Assembly: GCA_022447545.1 (NCBI GenBank)
Contig: JAKVBI010000022.1
Coordinates: 1 to 64,000, forward strand
Reading direction: 5' to 3'
Source of the DNA: Myxococcota bacterium
GTDB taxonomy: Bacteria > Myxococcota_A > UBA9160 > SMWR01
Length of the DNA: 64,000 bases
A program made the position numbers and the translations under genes. This document shows positions 53,441 to 62,230 of the stretch, piece after piece. The notes beneath the pieces are model-generated. The model saw only the letters and a list, made by a program, of their open reading frames with translations, had not been told where the DNA came from and did not search any database. The first letter of the stretch is position 1, and each line of letters starts with the position of its first letter.

Positions 53441-55110
53441 CGGTCGCCGTCATTGGATCGGGTCCGTCGGGCGTGGCCGTGGCTAGTGCGTTGCTCGAAG
53501 GAGGGGTCGAAGTCGAGATGCTCGACTTTGGACACGTCATCGATCCCGAGGCGGAGAGTCTGGCCCAGGCGTTGAGGGAGGAGTCGGCGGGCCCGGAAGA
53601 CCGGAGGCGCTTGGAGTCCGTGGGGGCTCGGAGGGACTTCAAGGCCTCGTTGCTTCACTGGCTCGACGTCCTGCGGGGGAAGGCACCCCTGCTCGATGTC
53701 ACCGAGAAACTGCGGCTGGGGTCAGGTTTTGCGTTCGAGGATGTCGGGTGGGGGGTCCCGGCCCGCGCGGGTGGGGCGCCCCTGGCGAGATCCCTGGCGC
53801 GCGGGGGGTTGTCGAACGTCTGGGGAGCGGCCTGTTATCCCTTGGCGAAGGGTGAGTTCACAAACTGGCCCCTGGCCGAAGTCGATCTATCGCCCCATTA
53901 CACGGAGGCCACGCGCATCCTGTCTCTGAGTCAAATCGAGGACGGGCTTAGCAGCGTCTACCCCCTCTACGGCAAAGCCTCGGGCAGTCTGCCTCTCAAC
54001 GAAGCGGCCCGGGGCCTTGCCAATCACTGGGCGTCTCGGGGGGATCGCCTGGCGGCACTGGGTGTCCACGCGGGTAGAGCGCGTCTCGCCGTGCGGAGCG
54101 AAGACAACGAAACCGGTGTCGGTTGTCGCTCGTGCGGGCTTTGCCTTTCGGGTTGTCCCTACGACTCGATCTACCGAGCAGATTGGACATTGGAACGGTT
54201 GGAGGAGCACGCTTCGTTTCGCTATCAGGGCGGCCTGTGGGTCCAGCGTTTCGTCGAGGACTCATCGGGGGTGCGCGTGGAGGCGCTTGCTGTCGAAGGG
54301 CGGGAGCGGGTGGAAAAAACCTATCGCGCGGTTTTTCTGGCCGCTGGAACCCTCTCGAGCCTCCGGATTGCGGCACAGTCCCTGGGGTATCTGGATCGAC
54401 CGGTGCGCCTGTTCGACAACGATCTGTATCTGGTTCCTCTTTGGTGTAGAGCGGAAACCGCGGTGTCGAGTGCACCCCCCCGTTTCAGTCTCAACGAGTT
54501 GGCGCTGCGGATCGAGGTGGAGGGGGAGCCCCTCCACGTCCAGTTGTACGCCATGAGTTCCCAGGTGGTTGAGCGCTTTCGGCCTCTGCTGTCGATTCTT
54601 CCCAAGGCGGTGCAGGGATGGATCGATGGACAGATGGGACGTCTGATGTTGGGATTCGTCTTTCTGCCGGGCCGGAGTTCAGCACGGATCGAGGCCAGGG
54701 TCGTGGGGGACGACCCCGTCGCCGAAGTGAGGTTGAGTCAGCAGCGCAACGCCGAGGGGCGCAAACGAGTGGGGGAATTGATGCGTTTCCTGCGCCGTCA
54801 CCGGGAGGATCTGGGCCTGGTGCCTGTGTGGACCCCTTTTCGTTCGACACCAGCGGGTCACAGCGGAGGGCACCTGGCGGGAGGACTCCCCATGACCGCG
54901 AGCCCCGGCGTGCTGGAAACGGATTCGAATGGCCAGTTGCAGGGTGCGGAGGCCGTGTTCGCTGTGGACTCAGCGGTGTTGCCCGATCTGCCCGCCCAGA
55001 ATTCGACCTACACCATCATGGCCAACGCCCATCGGATCGGTGTTGCATACGCGGCCGGTCGAGGATTGCGACCGAGTGATTCGCCAGGGTCAGAACCACT
55101 CCCGGAGTAG
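53437..55110 (+). CDS. GMC-type FAD oxidoreductase with four-Cys cluster
   Basis: This is a 557-residue flavoprotein. The FAD-binding G-S-G-P-S-G is at 7-12, G-G-L-S-N-V-W-G at 123-130 and the GMC-like C-terminus (D-L-P-A-Q-N-S-T-Y-T-I-M-A-N-A-H-R) near the end. Between them is CRSCGLCLSGCP (Cys230, 233, 236, 240), a ferredoxin-like spacing known in some GMC relatives. It probably oxidises an alcohol to a ketone that the coupled DegT enzyme could aminate (inference). GTG 53437 overlaps the aminotransferase stop. Its 3' end overlaps by 21 bp the convergent gene at 55090. Confidence 0.82.
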   Translation: MTVAVIGSGPSGVAVASALLEGGVEVEMLDFGHVIDPEAESLAQALREESAGPEDRRRLESVGARRDFKASLLHWLDVLRGKAPLLDVTEKLRLGSGFAFEDVGWGVPARAGGAPLARSLARGGLSNVWGAACYPLAKGEFTNWPLAEVDLSPHYTEATRILSLSQIEDGLSSVYPLYGKASGSLPLNEAARGLANHWASRGDRLAALGVHAGRARLAVRSEDNETGVGCRSCGLCLSGCPYDSIYRADWTLERLEEHASFRYQGGLWVQRFVEDSSGVRVEALAVEGRERVEKTYRAVFLAAGTLSSLRIAAQSLGYLDRPVRLFDNDLYLVPLWCRAETAVSSAPPRFSLNELALRIEVEGEPLHVQLYAMSSQVVERFRPLLSILPKAVQGWIDGQMGRLMLGFVFLPGRSSARIEARVVGDDPVAEVRLSQQRNAEGRKRVGELMRFLRRHREDLGLVPVWTPFRSTPAGHSGGHLAGGLPMTASPGVLETDSNGQLQGAEAVFAVDSAVLPDLPAQNSTYTIMANAHRIGVAYAAGRGLRPSDSPGSEPLPE

Positions 55111-56322
55111 GGGGAAGGTGGGGTCCATGCGGTGGGCTAGTGGCACCGCATACCAGAAAAGGCCACTCGCGAGGTGGAGCGCGAAGGCGCCCCCGCACAC
55201 GCGGACGCGAATTCGCGTTCCCGGGGCCGACACGTCGGGGAGCGCGGCCTTGTCCATCAGGAAGCGCAATGAGCAGACGAACAACAGGAACAATGCGATC
55301 TGCGCCGACCAGAGGAAATTCCCATCGAGGTTCCTTGGGCCCGTTTCTGCCAGCAGGTACGCGTAGAGGGAACCCACCACGAAGGTCGACCAGGCGAGAA
55401 TCAGCGAGCGGCTGCGTCGCGTTTCGCTCCACCAGGCTCCCAGAACCAGGGCCGGAAAAAGAATCGACATTGCGTACTTGATCGCGAGGTGGTCAGGGGA
55501 CAGGGTGCCCATGACCGCTAGCGGCGCCCATTCGATGGAACTGGGGGTGTGGCTCGGATGGGCGGCCTGACCTGCTGAGTACGTGTACAGGTACTGCCAC
55601 GCGAGCACGGCACAAGCCGGAAAAGCAATTCCCATCCCCAATGCCCGCAGGTCGGGAAGCGGTTTCGAGCGTCGAGTTAGGAAGACCGCGGCGCAAAGCG
55701 CGGGGAGCAGGGCGATGGTGTAACTGGGCTTCGCGAGGGTGGCGAGGATGACGATGGCCGCCGTCCCCATGATTCGTCCCAGGCCGACGTGTGCGCCCGG
55801 TTCGAGGGATCGGCAAGCCGCGATGAAGACCCATAGGGCGAGGGGTTTGAGGAGGGCCATGCTGGGGCTGTGGTGGGCGCTGATGGCGACGTACCCGTGA
55901 TAGAGGTTGCGGTCGCCGGCGGTGAAGAGGTTCACGGGCATGACCAGCATGAGGCTCAAGGTCAGGCCTGCGATCACGAGGGGGGCTCGAAGACCGTGGG
56001 CCCTGGTCCGGCTTTGTTCGAGGAGCGAATAGAGGAGGGTGGCCAGGAGCAGTTGTGCGAAAAGGGAAACTCCGAAGGCGGCATTCAGGCTCGACAGCCC
56101 GGGAACCGCGAGGTGAAGGAGCGCGGTCAGACCGGCGAAGAGAAAATTGGGAAGAGGGATCCGGGTGGTTCCGTGGCGAGCCCAGTGTTCGGCCTCTCTC
56201 GCGTGAACCGTATAGTCCGATTCGCCGCCCAGGGCCCACAACATGCCGCTTGCTAGAAGCGCTGTGCTGATCAGCAGGAGGGTCAGGCCGCCGGGAAGCG
56301 GCTGCGAGGGGTGCGAACTCAC
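55090..56322 (-). CDS. Polytopic membrane protein of unknown function
   Basis: This is a 410-residue protein with about ten membrane segments. An early loop has E-S-D-Y-T-V-H-A-R-E-A-E-H-W-A-R-H-G, and a later one G-D-R-N-L-Y-H-G-Y-V, which recall GT-C-type proteins but are not diagnostic. The GTG start at 56322 overlaps the stop of the TPR membrane protein upstream (GTGA), so they form an operon. It may take part in surface-polymer synthesis by neighbourhood only. The frame is open further upstream, but that part is the overlap with the neighbour. Confidence 0.65.
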   Translation of the reverse strand: MSSHPSQPLPGGLTLLLISTALLASGMLWALGGESDYTVHAREAEHWARHGTTRIPLPNFLFAGLTALLHLAVPGLSSLNAAFGVSLFAQLLLATLLYSLLEQSRTRAHGLRAPLVIAGLTLSLMLVMPVNLFTAGDRNLYHGYVAISAHHSPSMALLKPLALWVFIAACRSLEPGAHVGLGRIMGTAAIVILATLAKPSYTIALLPALCAAVFLTRRSKPLPDLRALGMGIAFPACAVLAWQYLYTYSAGQAAHPSHTPSSIEWAPLAVMGTLSPDHLAIKYAMSILFPALVLGAWWSETRRSRSLILAWSTFVVGSLYAYLLAETGPRNLDGNFLWSAQIALFLLFVCSLRFLMDKAALPDVSAPGTRIRVRVCGGAFALHLASGLFWYAVPLAHRMDPTFPLLREWF

Positions 56323-58457
56323 GGCGCCGCCGTCAGGCGGGCCAAGCTCGCCTGTGCTTGTGCGTGGTGGGGGGCTTTCTCTATGACCTGGGTCCAGACA
56401 CGTCGTGCTGCCTCGACGTCGCCCATCAAGTGGAAGCAGGCGCCCAGGTCGAACCCATGGTCCGGGGGGCGCGTCTCGGGTCGGGAGGACTCTCGATGAC
56501 GGGCGATCCGGCTCTGGCAATTGGCGGCTCGTTTGCGGTTGAGCACCTCATGGGCAGCTCTTACGTCCGGTCGTTCCAGGGTCTTCGGCTCCACCCGGGA
56601 AAGAGCGTCGCCGGCGCCCACCGGGTCGCCCAGGACATCCCGCAGCAAGCCCAGGTGTAGCCAGTAGTGGGGGTCGTCGGGGCGTAGGTCGACCGCTTGT
56701 TCGTAGGCGTCCCGTGCGGCTCTAAGGGACCCCATGGTGATCAGCAGTTTTGCCATGCTATCGACGCCGCTGGCGTCTGGAACCTGTGGGAAGACTCCAT
56801 CGAGCCAATTGGCCGGTGTGTCGAAGCGCGGTGGCGTGGCATGCGGGCGAATGGGGTCACTCCAGTCGATCGCCAACTCCTGGAGCTTGGCCTGGGTGTT
56901 CGGTGTCAGTCGCACGAAGGCCGCGTAGGCTTCATCGAAGTAGACAGCGATCCATTCCGGGTGTTGCTCGAGGGCTGCGATGACATCCATCCGGTAGAGG
57001 TGCCGTAACACCGCCGTGTTCAGACCCTGTTCGTCGAGGATTTGGAGATAGCCCTCGGGCGTCTCCAACTGGGTCAGTAGGTTGCCGAGCAGGTCCTGAC
57101 CATAGACCTCGAGTCGCCCGTCCAGGAAGACGCTCCGTTCGCCGCCGCGATAGAGCAGATACCCCCCATCGCTCAAGTCTCCCATGACGGGCCGGGGGAG
57201 CCCCTGCTCCTCGATAAAGGCCCAGGCGCGGATCGGAAAGCGCTCCTCCACCACCCCAAAGCCGAAGGCATGGGGCATGCGTTGGGAGCGCCAGAAGTGG
57301 TTGGTGGCCGCGGAGAGGCAAAGCGCCAGCGAGAGCGTCAAGGTGATGGCTCTGGCCATGCCTGGCAAGCCGTCGTAGAGCCACCGGGGTGCCGGAGAGA
57401 GTTCCCGCGGTGCGGTGAGCCATTCTCTCAGGTTCGCGGTGAGCACGACGCCGGCCACGATTCCGAACAGGGATGCGTTACGAGTCGATAGGAGAGAGAG
57501 GAGGAGAAAACCCGTCCACCAGGCCAGTCGGGTGAGGACGAACCTCTGGGGGCAGAGCAGGAAGGAGGCCGACGACACCCAGAGCACGCCCAGATAGGCC
57601 ATGAACTGGAAGTTCAGGCGACCGTCGAGCAGCGGGCTGCGAAGTTCGTCGATCATCAGGCTCATGTCGCTCCCCGCCTGAATCTGTTGCCAGAGGGTGA
57701 CGGGGTAGAGGGCGCCATCCAGGAAGTAGGGGGTGGCCAGACCGCACAGAGAGAGCAGGACGGCCGTTGCCGTGAGTGCAGTGAGGCGCCGACCCCGTAC
57801 GGGGTGAAGGTCTCCCGTTAACACATTCCACCTGTGTGCGAGGGTTCCCTGGGTGGCTTCGCAGATCACCGAGGTCCAGAGCAGAACGGGTCCGAGGATG
57901 GAAAGCGTATGGGTGTTGGCCCAGAGGATCTGGATGAGTGGGAGAGAGAGCAGCCAACCGGTTTGACCTCGTCGCTTGTACTGGTCGAGGCACAACAGCG
58001 TCGCCGAAAGCCACAAGAAGCTCATGACCTCGGGACGTAGACGCAACCGCGGATAGATGAGGATGAGGGCACAGAGGAGACCCAACGGACGAACCCAAGT
58101 TGCGCCTGCCCTCATGGTCTTCGCCAGTACGAGAAATGCGATCACGATCAGGGCGGTCTTTGCCAGGATCAGGCCGTTGAGTCCAGAGACGGCGGCGATC
58201 CCGTGGATCAGCAGGTAATAGAGCCAGCGTAGTTCGATCCAGGGTCGGTCGGGGAACGCGAAGCTGAAGGGATCGAGACGGGGTAACCCGTTTTCGAGGA
58301 TCCAGCCGCCGGTGGCGTACTGCCACCAGAAGTCCACGGCAATGATTTTGTGCACCGACAGGGCGATGACAGCCGAGAAGAGGGCTGCCAGGGTGAGGCG
58401 GTCTAACCAGCGCCACCTCAGCGAGTCCGGTTTCTGACCCGGATCTGATTGGTACAT
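56319..58457 (-). CDS. Polytopic membrane protein with C-terminal TPR domain
   Basis: This is a 712-residue protein. The N-terminal half has about ten membrane segments and starts with D-F-W-W-Q-Y-A-T-G-G-W-I-L-E-N-G-L-P-R, then D-P-F-S-F-A-F, a pattern seen in a widespread group of GT-C-like membrane proteins. After a periplasmic domain (about 400-560) the C-terminus has tetratricopeptide helices (A-R-D-A-Y-E-Q-A-V-D-L-R-P-D-D-P and V-I-E-K-A-P-H-H-A-Q-A-Q-A-S-L). It could add or handle surface sugars while binding partner proteins. The 211 bp upstream (58458-58668) are non-coding. Confidence 0.72.
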   Translation of the reverse strand: MYQSDPGQKPDSLRWRWLDRLTLAALFSAVIALSVHKIIAVDFWWQYATGGWILENGLPRLDPFSFAFPDRPWIELRWLYYLLIHGIAAVSGLNGLILAKTALIVIAFLVLAKTMRAGATWVRPLGLLCALILIYPRLRLRPEVMSFLWLSATLLCLDQYKRRGQTGWLLSLPLIQILWANTHTLSILGPVLLWTSVICEATQGTLAHRWNVLTGDLHPVRGRRLTALTATAVLLSLCGLATPYFLDGALYPVTLWQQIQAGSDMSLMIDELRSPLLDGRLNFQFMAYLGVLWVSSASFLLCPQRFVLTRLAWWTGFLLLSLLSTRNASLFGIVAGVVLTANLREWLTAPRELSPAPRWLYDGLPGMARAITLTLSLALCLSAATNHFWRSQRMPHAFGFGVVEERFPIRAWAFIEEQGLPRPVMGDLSDGGYLLYRGGERSVFLDGRLEVYGQDLLGNLLTQLETPEGYLQILDEQGLNTAVLRHLYRMDVIAALEQHPEWIAVYFDEAYAAFVRLTPNTQAKLQELAIDWSDPIRPHATPPRFDTPANWLDGVFPQVPDASGVDSMAKLLITMGSLRAARDAYEQAVDLRPDDPHYWLHLGLLRDVLGDPVGAGDALSRVEPKTLERPDVRAAHEVLNRKRAANCQSRIARHRESSRPETRPPDHGFDLGACFHLMGDVEAARRVWTQVIEKAPHHAQAQASLARLTAAP

Positions 58458-58668
58458 CCCGCGACGCCTGTCTCCCGTGGCCGGTCATGCGTTCTCATCC
58501 TGCCCCGATGGTGGATGCCGGAGGAGCCTGTAGTGCCAAACGGTTTCTCGGTTACGCGACCTGAGAAAAGAAGGTGATGGTCAGTGCTGGGCGGGGCGCC
58601 CTAGAGTGTACCTAACGGGCGGAGAGGCCGTGGTGCTCCACCCGGGGTGGGGCATTGGTTCCGTTGGG

Positions 58669-59745
58669 TCAGCGGTCGCCCACCCAACTAAAGCGCAGGC
58701 CGGCGTGTGCCACGATCGAGTATCGATCGTAGGTCTGCCTGAGTTCGCCTCGGCCCGGTACGCCCACCCGTGCCGCATCGTTTCCCGTCGGGGCAGGCAC
58801 GCGGGAGTTCTCGTTTCTGGGTGGAACTGCCGTGCTGATTCGGCTGAAGCCGATGGTGCGGTTGCTGAGGTAGATGGGGACGAGGGCGTCGGCGTACACG
58901 CCGATCAGAATCGGGCCTCGTCGTCCGAGGTCGACGCTCAACCCCAAACCGGGCGCGAGGGCGTGGAAGACGTCGGTCTGAGAGTAGTACTGCTTGAAGC
59001 GCTGCTGGTTGGCTCCGGTGATGGGGGTGGTGCCGGGTGTCGGGTACTGGGCCAGCAGCTCCCTGTAGCTCACCAGATGTTTGATTCGATCGCCGTAGTA
59101 GTTGATGGAGGGCTTGATGGCGACCTTGTACTCACTCAGGGGGACATCGAAGGAAAGGCCAGCTCCGACCCACCACAGTCCCTTGGGAGTTGCGTCGGCG
59201 ATACCGAAGATTTCCGTACTGCCGATCGGGTCTACGCGGGTGCCCGTTGGGTTGAGTTCTTTGATCGCACGGACCGTTCCGAGCTCTTTGTCGATTCCCT
59301 GAGGAAAGCCGTATCCCGCGTGGATGAAGGCGCGAGGTTTTCCCGCGAGCTGCTCGATCTCCGGGGAGAGGAATTCGAGCGAAAGGGGAACCACCGCTCC
59401 CGCGAGGCTCGCCGAATTCGTGTTTCCCAAAGGAAGCACACAGGGGTCGGCGCCGACCAGGTTCAACCGGCCGTCGCAGAACGCCGCGTTGCTCACGCCG
59501 TAGATGTCGGTGCCGGTGTTGGGGAGCGTCAAGTCGGTCTTCTGGATGTCGCCTGCGAAGCCGCCGAAGAATCGGCTGACGAGGTCGGCGGAGTAGATAC
59601 CTACGCCAACGGTCACCGAGGGGGTCCAACCGGACCACATATCCTTTTTCTTCGGATTCGCGTCTTCGGCCGAGGCCGGAGAGAGGGCCAAGATCAGCAG
59701 GACGCCGCCCACCAGCGGGCGAATCTTTTGTGTCGGGCGGTGCAT
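58669..59745 (-). CDS. Exported, probably outer-membrane beta-barrel protein of unknown family
   Basis: This is a 358-residue protein with a signal peptide (LVGGVLLILALSPASA) followed by alternating short hydrophobic strands with aromatic girdle residues and a final A-H-A-G-L-R-F-S-W-V-G-D-R, compatible with an outer-membrane barrel. I do not recognise the family. Two Cys (F-C-D-G-R and D-P-C-V-L) could form a disulfide. It lies between two TPR membrane-protein genes on the same strand, with 211 and 179 bp non-coding gaps, so it may have its own promoter. Confidence 0.65.
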   Translation of the reverse strand: MHRPTQKIRPLVGGVLLILALSPASAEDANPKKKDMWSGWTPSVTVGVGIYSADLVSRFFGGFAGDIQKTDLTLPNTGTDIYGVSNAAFCDGRLNLVGADPCVLPLGNTNSASLAGAVVPLSLEFLSPEIEQLAGKPRAFIHAGYGFPQGIDKELGTVRAIKELNPTGTRVDPIGSTEIFGIADATPKGLWWVGAGLSFDVPLSEYKVAIKPSINYYGDRIKHLVSYRELLAQYPTPGTTPITGANQQRFKQYYSQTDVFHALAPGLGLSVDLGRRGPILIGVYADALVPIYLSNRTIGFSRISTAVPPRNENSRVPAPTGNDAARVGVPGRGELRQTYDRYSIVAHAGLRFSWVGDR

Positions 59746-59924
59746 CTATTCCTCGAATCGCGCACTTGAGGTGCACGAGGCAAGCGCCGATAGCGTTGCG
59801 CAGGCCGGATACTACCATGATTCATTCGCCGAAAGTGAAGCGGGATCGGGGTTGAAGGAGGTCGTCTGGGGCCGCCCCTTTCGGGCATGGGGAAAGGGTC
59901 GGATGGGAGGGCGTGCCCACGAAC

Positions 59925-62132
59925 TCAGGGCGTCGGGTTCACCCGTTCGAGGTATGGGCGGCCTTTTCGGTACCCGTCGGCGCGTTCTAAAATGGCGGCT
60001 TCGGATTCGAGGTCGCTGTCCTGCCGTGCCAGTTCCGCCGCCTGTTCTGCCGCCTCGATGGCGAGATCGAACTCTCCGATAGCAGCCCACGCCGCGCCCA
60101 GCGTGTCCAAGGTGCTGAAGTCGGCGCCGTGTTTCTGGAGGCTGCGCTGGACGAGGGTCATTGCCTGTGGCGGGTTCCGGAGGCCGGAGTCGGGGATCGT
60201 TGCAAGCATCCATGCGAGGTCGTTGGTGATGAACTCGATTTCGGGGTTCATGCGGTGAGCGGTTCCGAGGTGTTGCAGGGCGTCGGCCTGATGTCCCATC
60301 TCCCAGAGGGCGGCACCCAGGTGCGCGTGGGTTTGAGCATCTTCGACCTCGGCCAGCACCCGTTGGAAGTGCCACGCGGCCTTGCTCAGTTGGCCCGATT
60401 TGAGCCTCTCGACCCCGAGATTCAAGTGCGCCGGGATGTACTCGGGGTTGCGGTCGAGTGCGAATTCCAAGAGAAAGATGGCTCTTTCGCTGTCGCCCTG
60501 TTCAGCCCAGATCTTGGCCAGGTTGCTGATGACCCTCTCGTCGGCATAAATGGCCAGAGAGGCATCGTGATGCTCGATGGCTTCTTCGGTCCGGCCCGCT
60601 CGGTAGAGGGCGAGCCCGAGACCTCCCTGGGCCTGGAAGTCATCAGGCATCAGGCGGACCGCTTCCTGTAGGTGCAACAGTGCTCCGTCCTGGTCCCCCA
60701 TCTCGCTCAGGATCGCTCCCAGGTTGCGGTGGGAGGGCACGTCGTTGGGGTCCTTCTCCAGCGCGTCCCGAAAGTGGACCATGGCTTGGAAAGGACGGCT
60801 TTCACCGTTGTGGGACATTCCCAGGTTCGAGTGGGCCCGAGCGTATTGCGGGTTCTTCTCGACGGCGTCGGCCCAAAGGGTGATGTTGTTTTGCCACGTT
60901 GCATTGCGGGTCAGGGTTCCTGCGATGAGAACGAGCACCACGAGAACCGCACCAACGACCGCAGAGCGCGGAAAGAGCTCCCGACCGGTCGCGAATGCGA
61001 AAGCGGGTGCCAGAACGACACCTGCCAGGGGAAGGTAGGTCCGGTGGTCGAACATCATCTCCAGCGGCAGGATCGAGGACTCGACGACCAAGTGGAGGAA
61101 GAACCACAGGATCGAAAAGGAGAAGATTCGCCAACGTCGAGCCAGGGGGATTGCCCAGGCGAGAAGCAATAGGAGAACGAACATCGATCCGGCGGTCGTT
61201 GGGGGGGTGAAGAGGGACGTCGAAGGAATTACATGCTGTGCGATGGTCATTCGCGAAGGATCGGGAAGAAGGATGAGCAGCAGATATTGGACCACCACAC
61301 GCGGTTGGGTCAGGAGGCGTTCACCCAGGGTGAAGTCACGGCGCGCGTAACCCAGGTCCGGCCCGTAGACGAGCACGTAATAGATCGCCCCCCCTACGAG
61401 AACCAGTGGAACGGCCAGGCGCACAGCGCTGCGCTTCATCCATGCGCGGTCGAGATCGCGAAAGAAGAAGGCCTCGTAGAGCCACACGGCGACCGGAAGG
61501 GTGATGGCGTTCTGCTTGCAGCCCAGGGCCAACAGGCCCGAGACCACTGCCCCCGCGTAGGGGATGTGGCGCGCGGAACCGGGAGGCTTCTCGCGCCCCC
61601 GGATGTACAGCAGGAGTGCAGAGAGGTAGAAGAACGTGGACAGGCTGTTCATGCGCTGAATCACGTAGGTGACGGACTGGACCTGGAGGGGGTGGGCGGC
61701 AAACAAGAGCGCGGCGAACAGTGCCGTTGTACGCATGCTCGTGGGGTCGAAAGCAGGGCCCGACTGGTTCGGGAGCGAGCGCCAACGTTGGAGAGTCGCC
61801 GTGACGAAGGCGTACACGAGTAGGGAGTTTGCAAAATGGACCGCGACGTTCACCGCGTGGTAGCCGAAGACCTCGTATTGGCCGAACCAATAGTTGAGAC
61901 CGAATGTGATGTTGGCGACCGGTCGCTGGTTGTAGGGGACGACGACGGTGTTGTAGAGAGTTTCGAGGTCGATCTGATACCAGCGAACGGCGGGTTGGTG
62001 CACGATGGTGAAGTAGTCGTCGAAGGTGAATGGGGCCTCGAGAATGCTCTCGTAGAGGCCGAAACAGGCGGCACCGAGGATCACCATCACGAGGACGGTG
62101 AATTGCCCCGCTTGGTCGGGGCGATTCGTCAA
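59925..62132 (-). CDS. TMTC-like membrane protein with C-terminal TPR repeats
   Basis: This is a 735-residue protein. The N-terminal part has about ten membrane segments, starting with a loop A-P-F-T-F-D-D-Y-F and R-P-V-A-N-I-T-F-G-L-N-Y typical of the TMTC/DUF1736 group of putative O-mannosyltransferase-like GT-C proteins. From about 420 it has eight or nine tetratricopeptide units (for example H-S-N-L-G-M-S-H-N-G and V-P-S-H-R-N-L-G-A-I-L-S). The start is TTG 62132. Residues about 147-280 are nearly identical to the divergent paralogue at 62231 through a 404-bp inverted duplicate. Transfer of sugar to exported proteins or polymer is inference. Confidence 0.82.
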   Translation of the reverse strand: MTNRPDQAGQFTVLVMVILGAACFGLYESILEAPFTFDDYFTIVHQPAVRWYQIDLETLYNTVVVPYNQRPVANITFGLNYWFGQYEVFGYHAVNVAVHFANSLLVYAFVTATLQRWRSLPNQSGPAFDPTSMRTTALFAALLFAAHPLQVQSVTYVIQRMNSLSTFFYLSALLLYIRGREKPPGSARHIPYAGAVVSGLLALGCKQNAITLPVAVWLYEAFFFRDLDRAWMKRSAVRLAVPLVLVGGAIYYVLVYGPDLGYARRDFTLGERLLTQPRVVVQYLLLILLPDPSRMTIAQHVIPSTSLFTPPTTAGSMFVLLLLLAWAIPLARRWRIFSFSILWFFLHLVVESSILPLEMMFDHRTYLPLAGVVLAPAFAFATGRELFPRSAVVGAVLVVLVLIAGTLTRNATWQNNITLWADAVEKNPQYARAHSNLGMSHNGESRPFQAMVHFRDALEKDPNDVPSHRNLGAILSEMGDQDGALLHLQEAVRLMPDDFQAQGGLGLALYRAGRTEEAIEHHDASLAIYADERVISNLAKIWAEQGDSERAIFLLEFALDRNPEYIPAHLNLGVERLKSGQLSKAAWHFQRVLAEVEDAQTHAHLGAALWEMGHQADALQHLGTAHRMNPEIEFITNDLAWMLATIPDSGLRNPPQAMTLVQRSLQKHGADFSTLDTLGAAWAAIGEFDLAIEAAEQAAELARQDSDLESEAAILERADGYRKGRPYLERVNPTP
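61292..61695 (-). repeat. Inverted repeat arm 1 (404 bp) shared with 62659-63062
   Basis: Read on the minus strand, this segment matches 62659-63062 with 11 mismatches and no gaps in 404 bp (about 97%). It encodes the middle membrane region of the TMTC-like protein. Ten of the eleven differences are silent and one changes Tyr to Ser. Identity stops abruptly on both sides, while the flanking protein sequence is only about half identical. Confidence 0.95.
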
Positions 62133-62230
62133 CGTTGGAGGTCCTGCGCTGAGGAGTCGATCCTGCGATCTCGGATATACTGTCCTGCGAAGGGAAGGCC
62201 GTCGGTCTTCGACTTGTTCATGGCCACATC

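Noticed and set aside
42537-55110. PEP-CTERM or similar substrates for the exosortase within the window
   Set aside because: The C-termini of the exported proteins were checked by eye; none has motif, hydrophobic helix and basic tail together.
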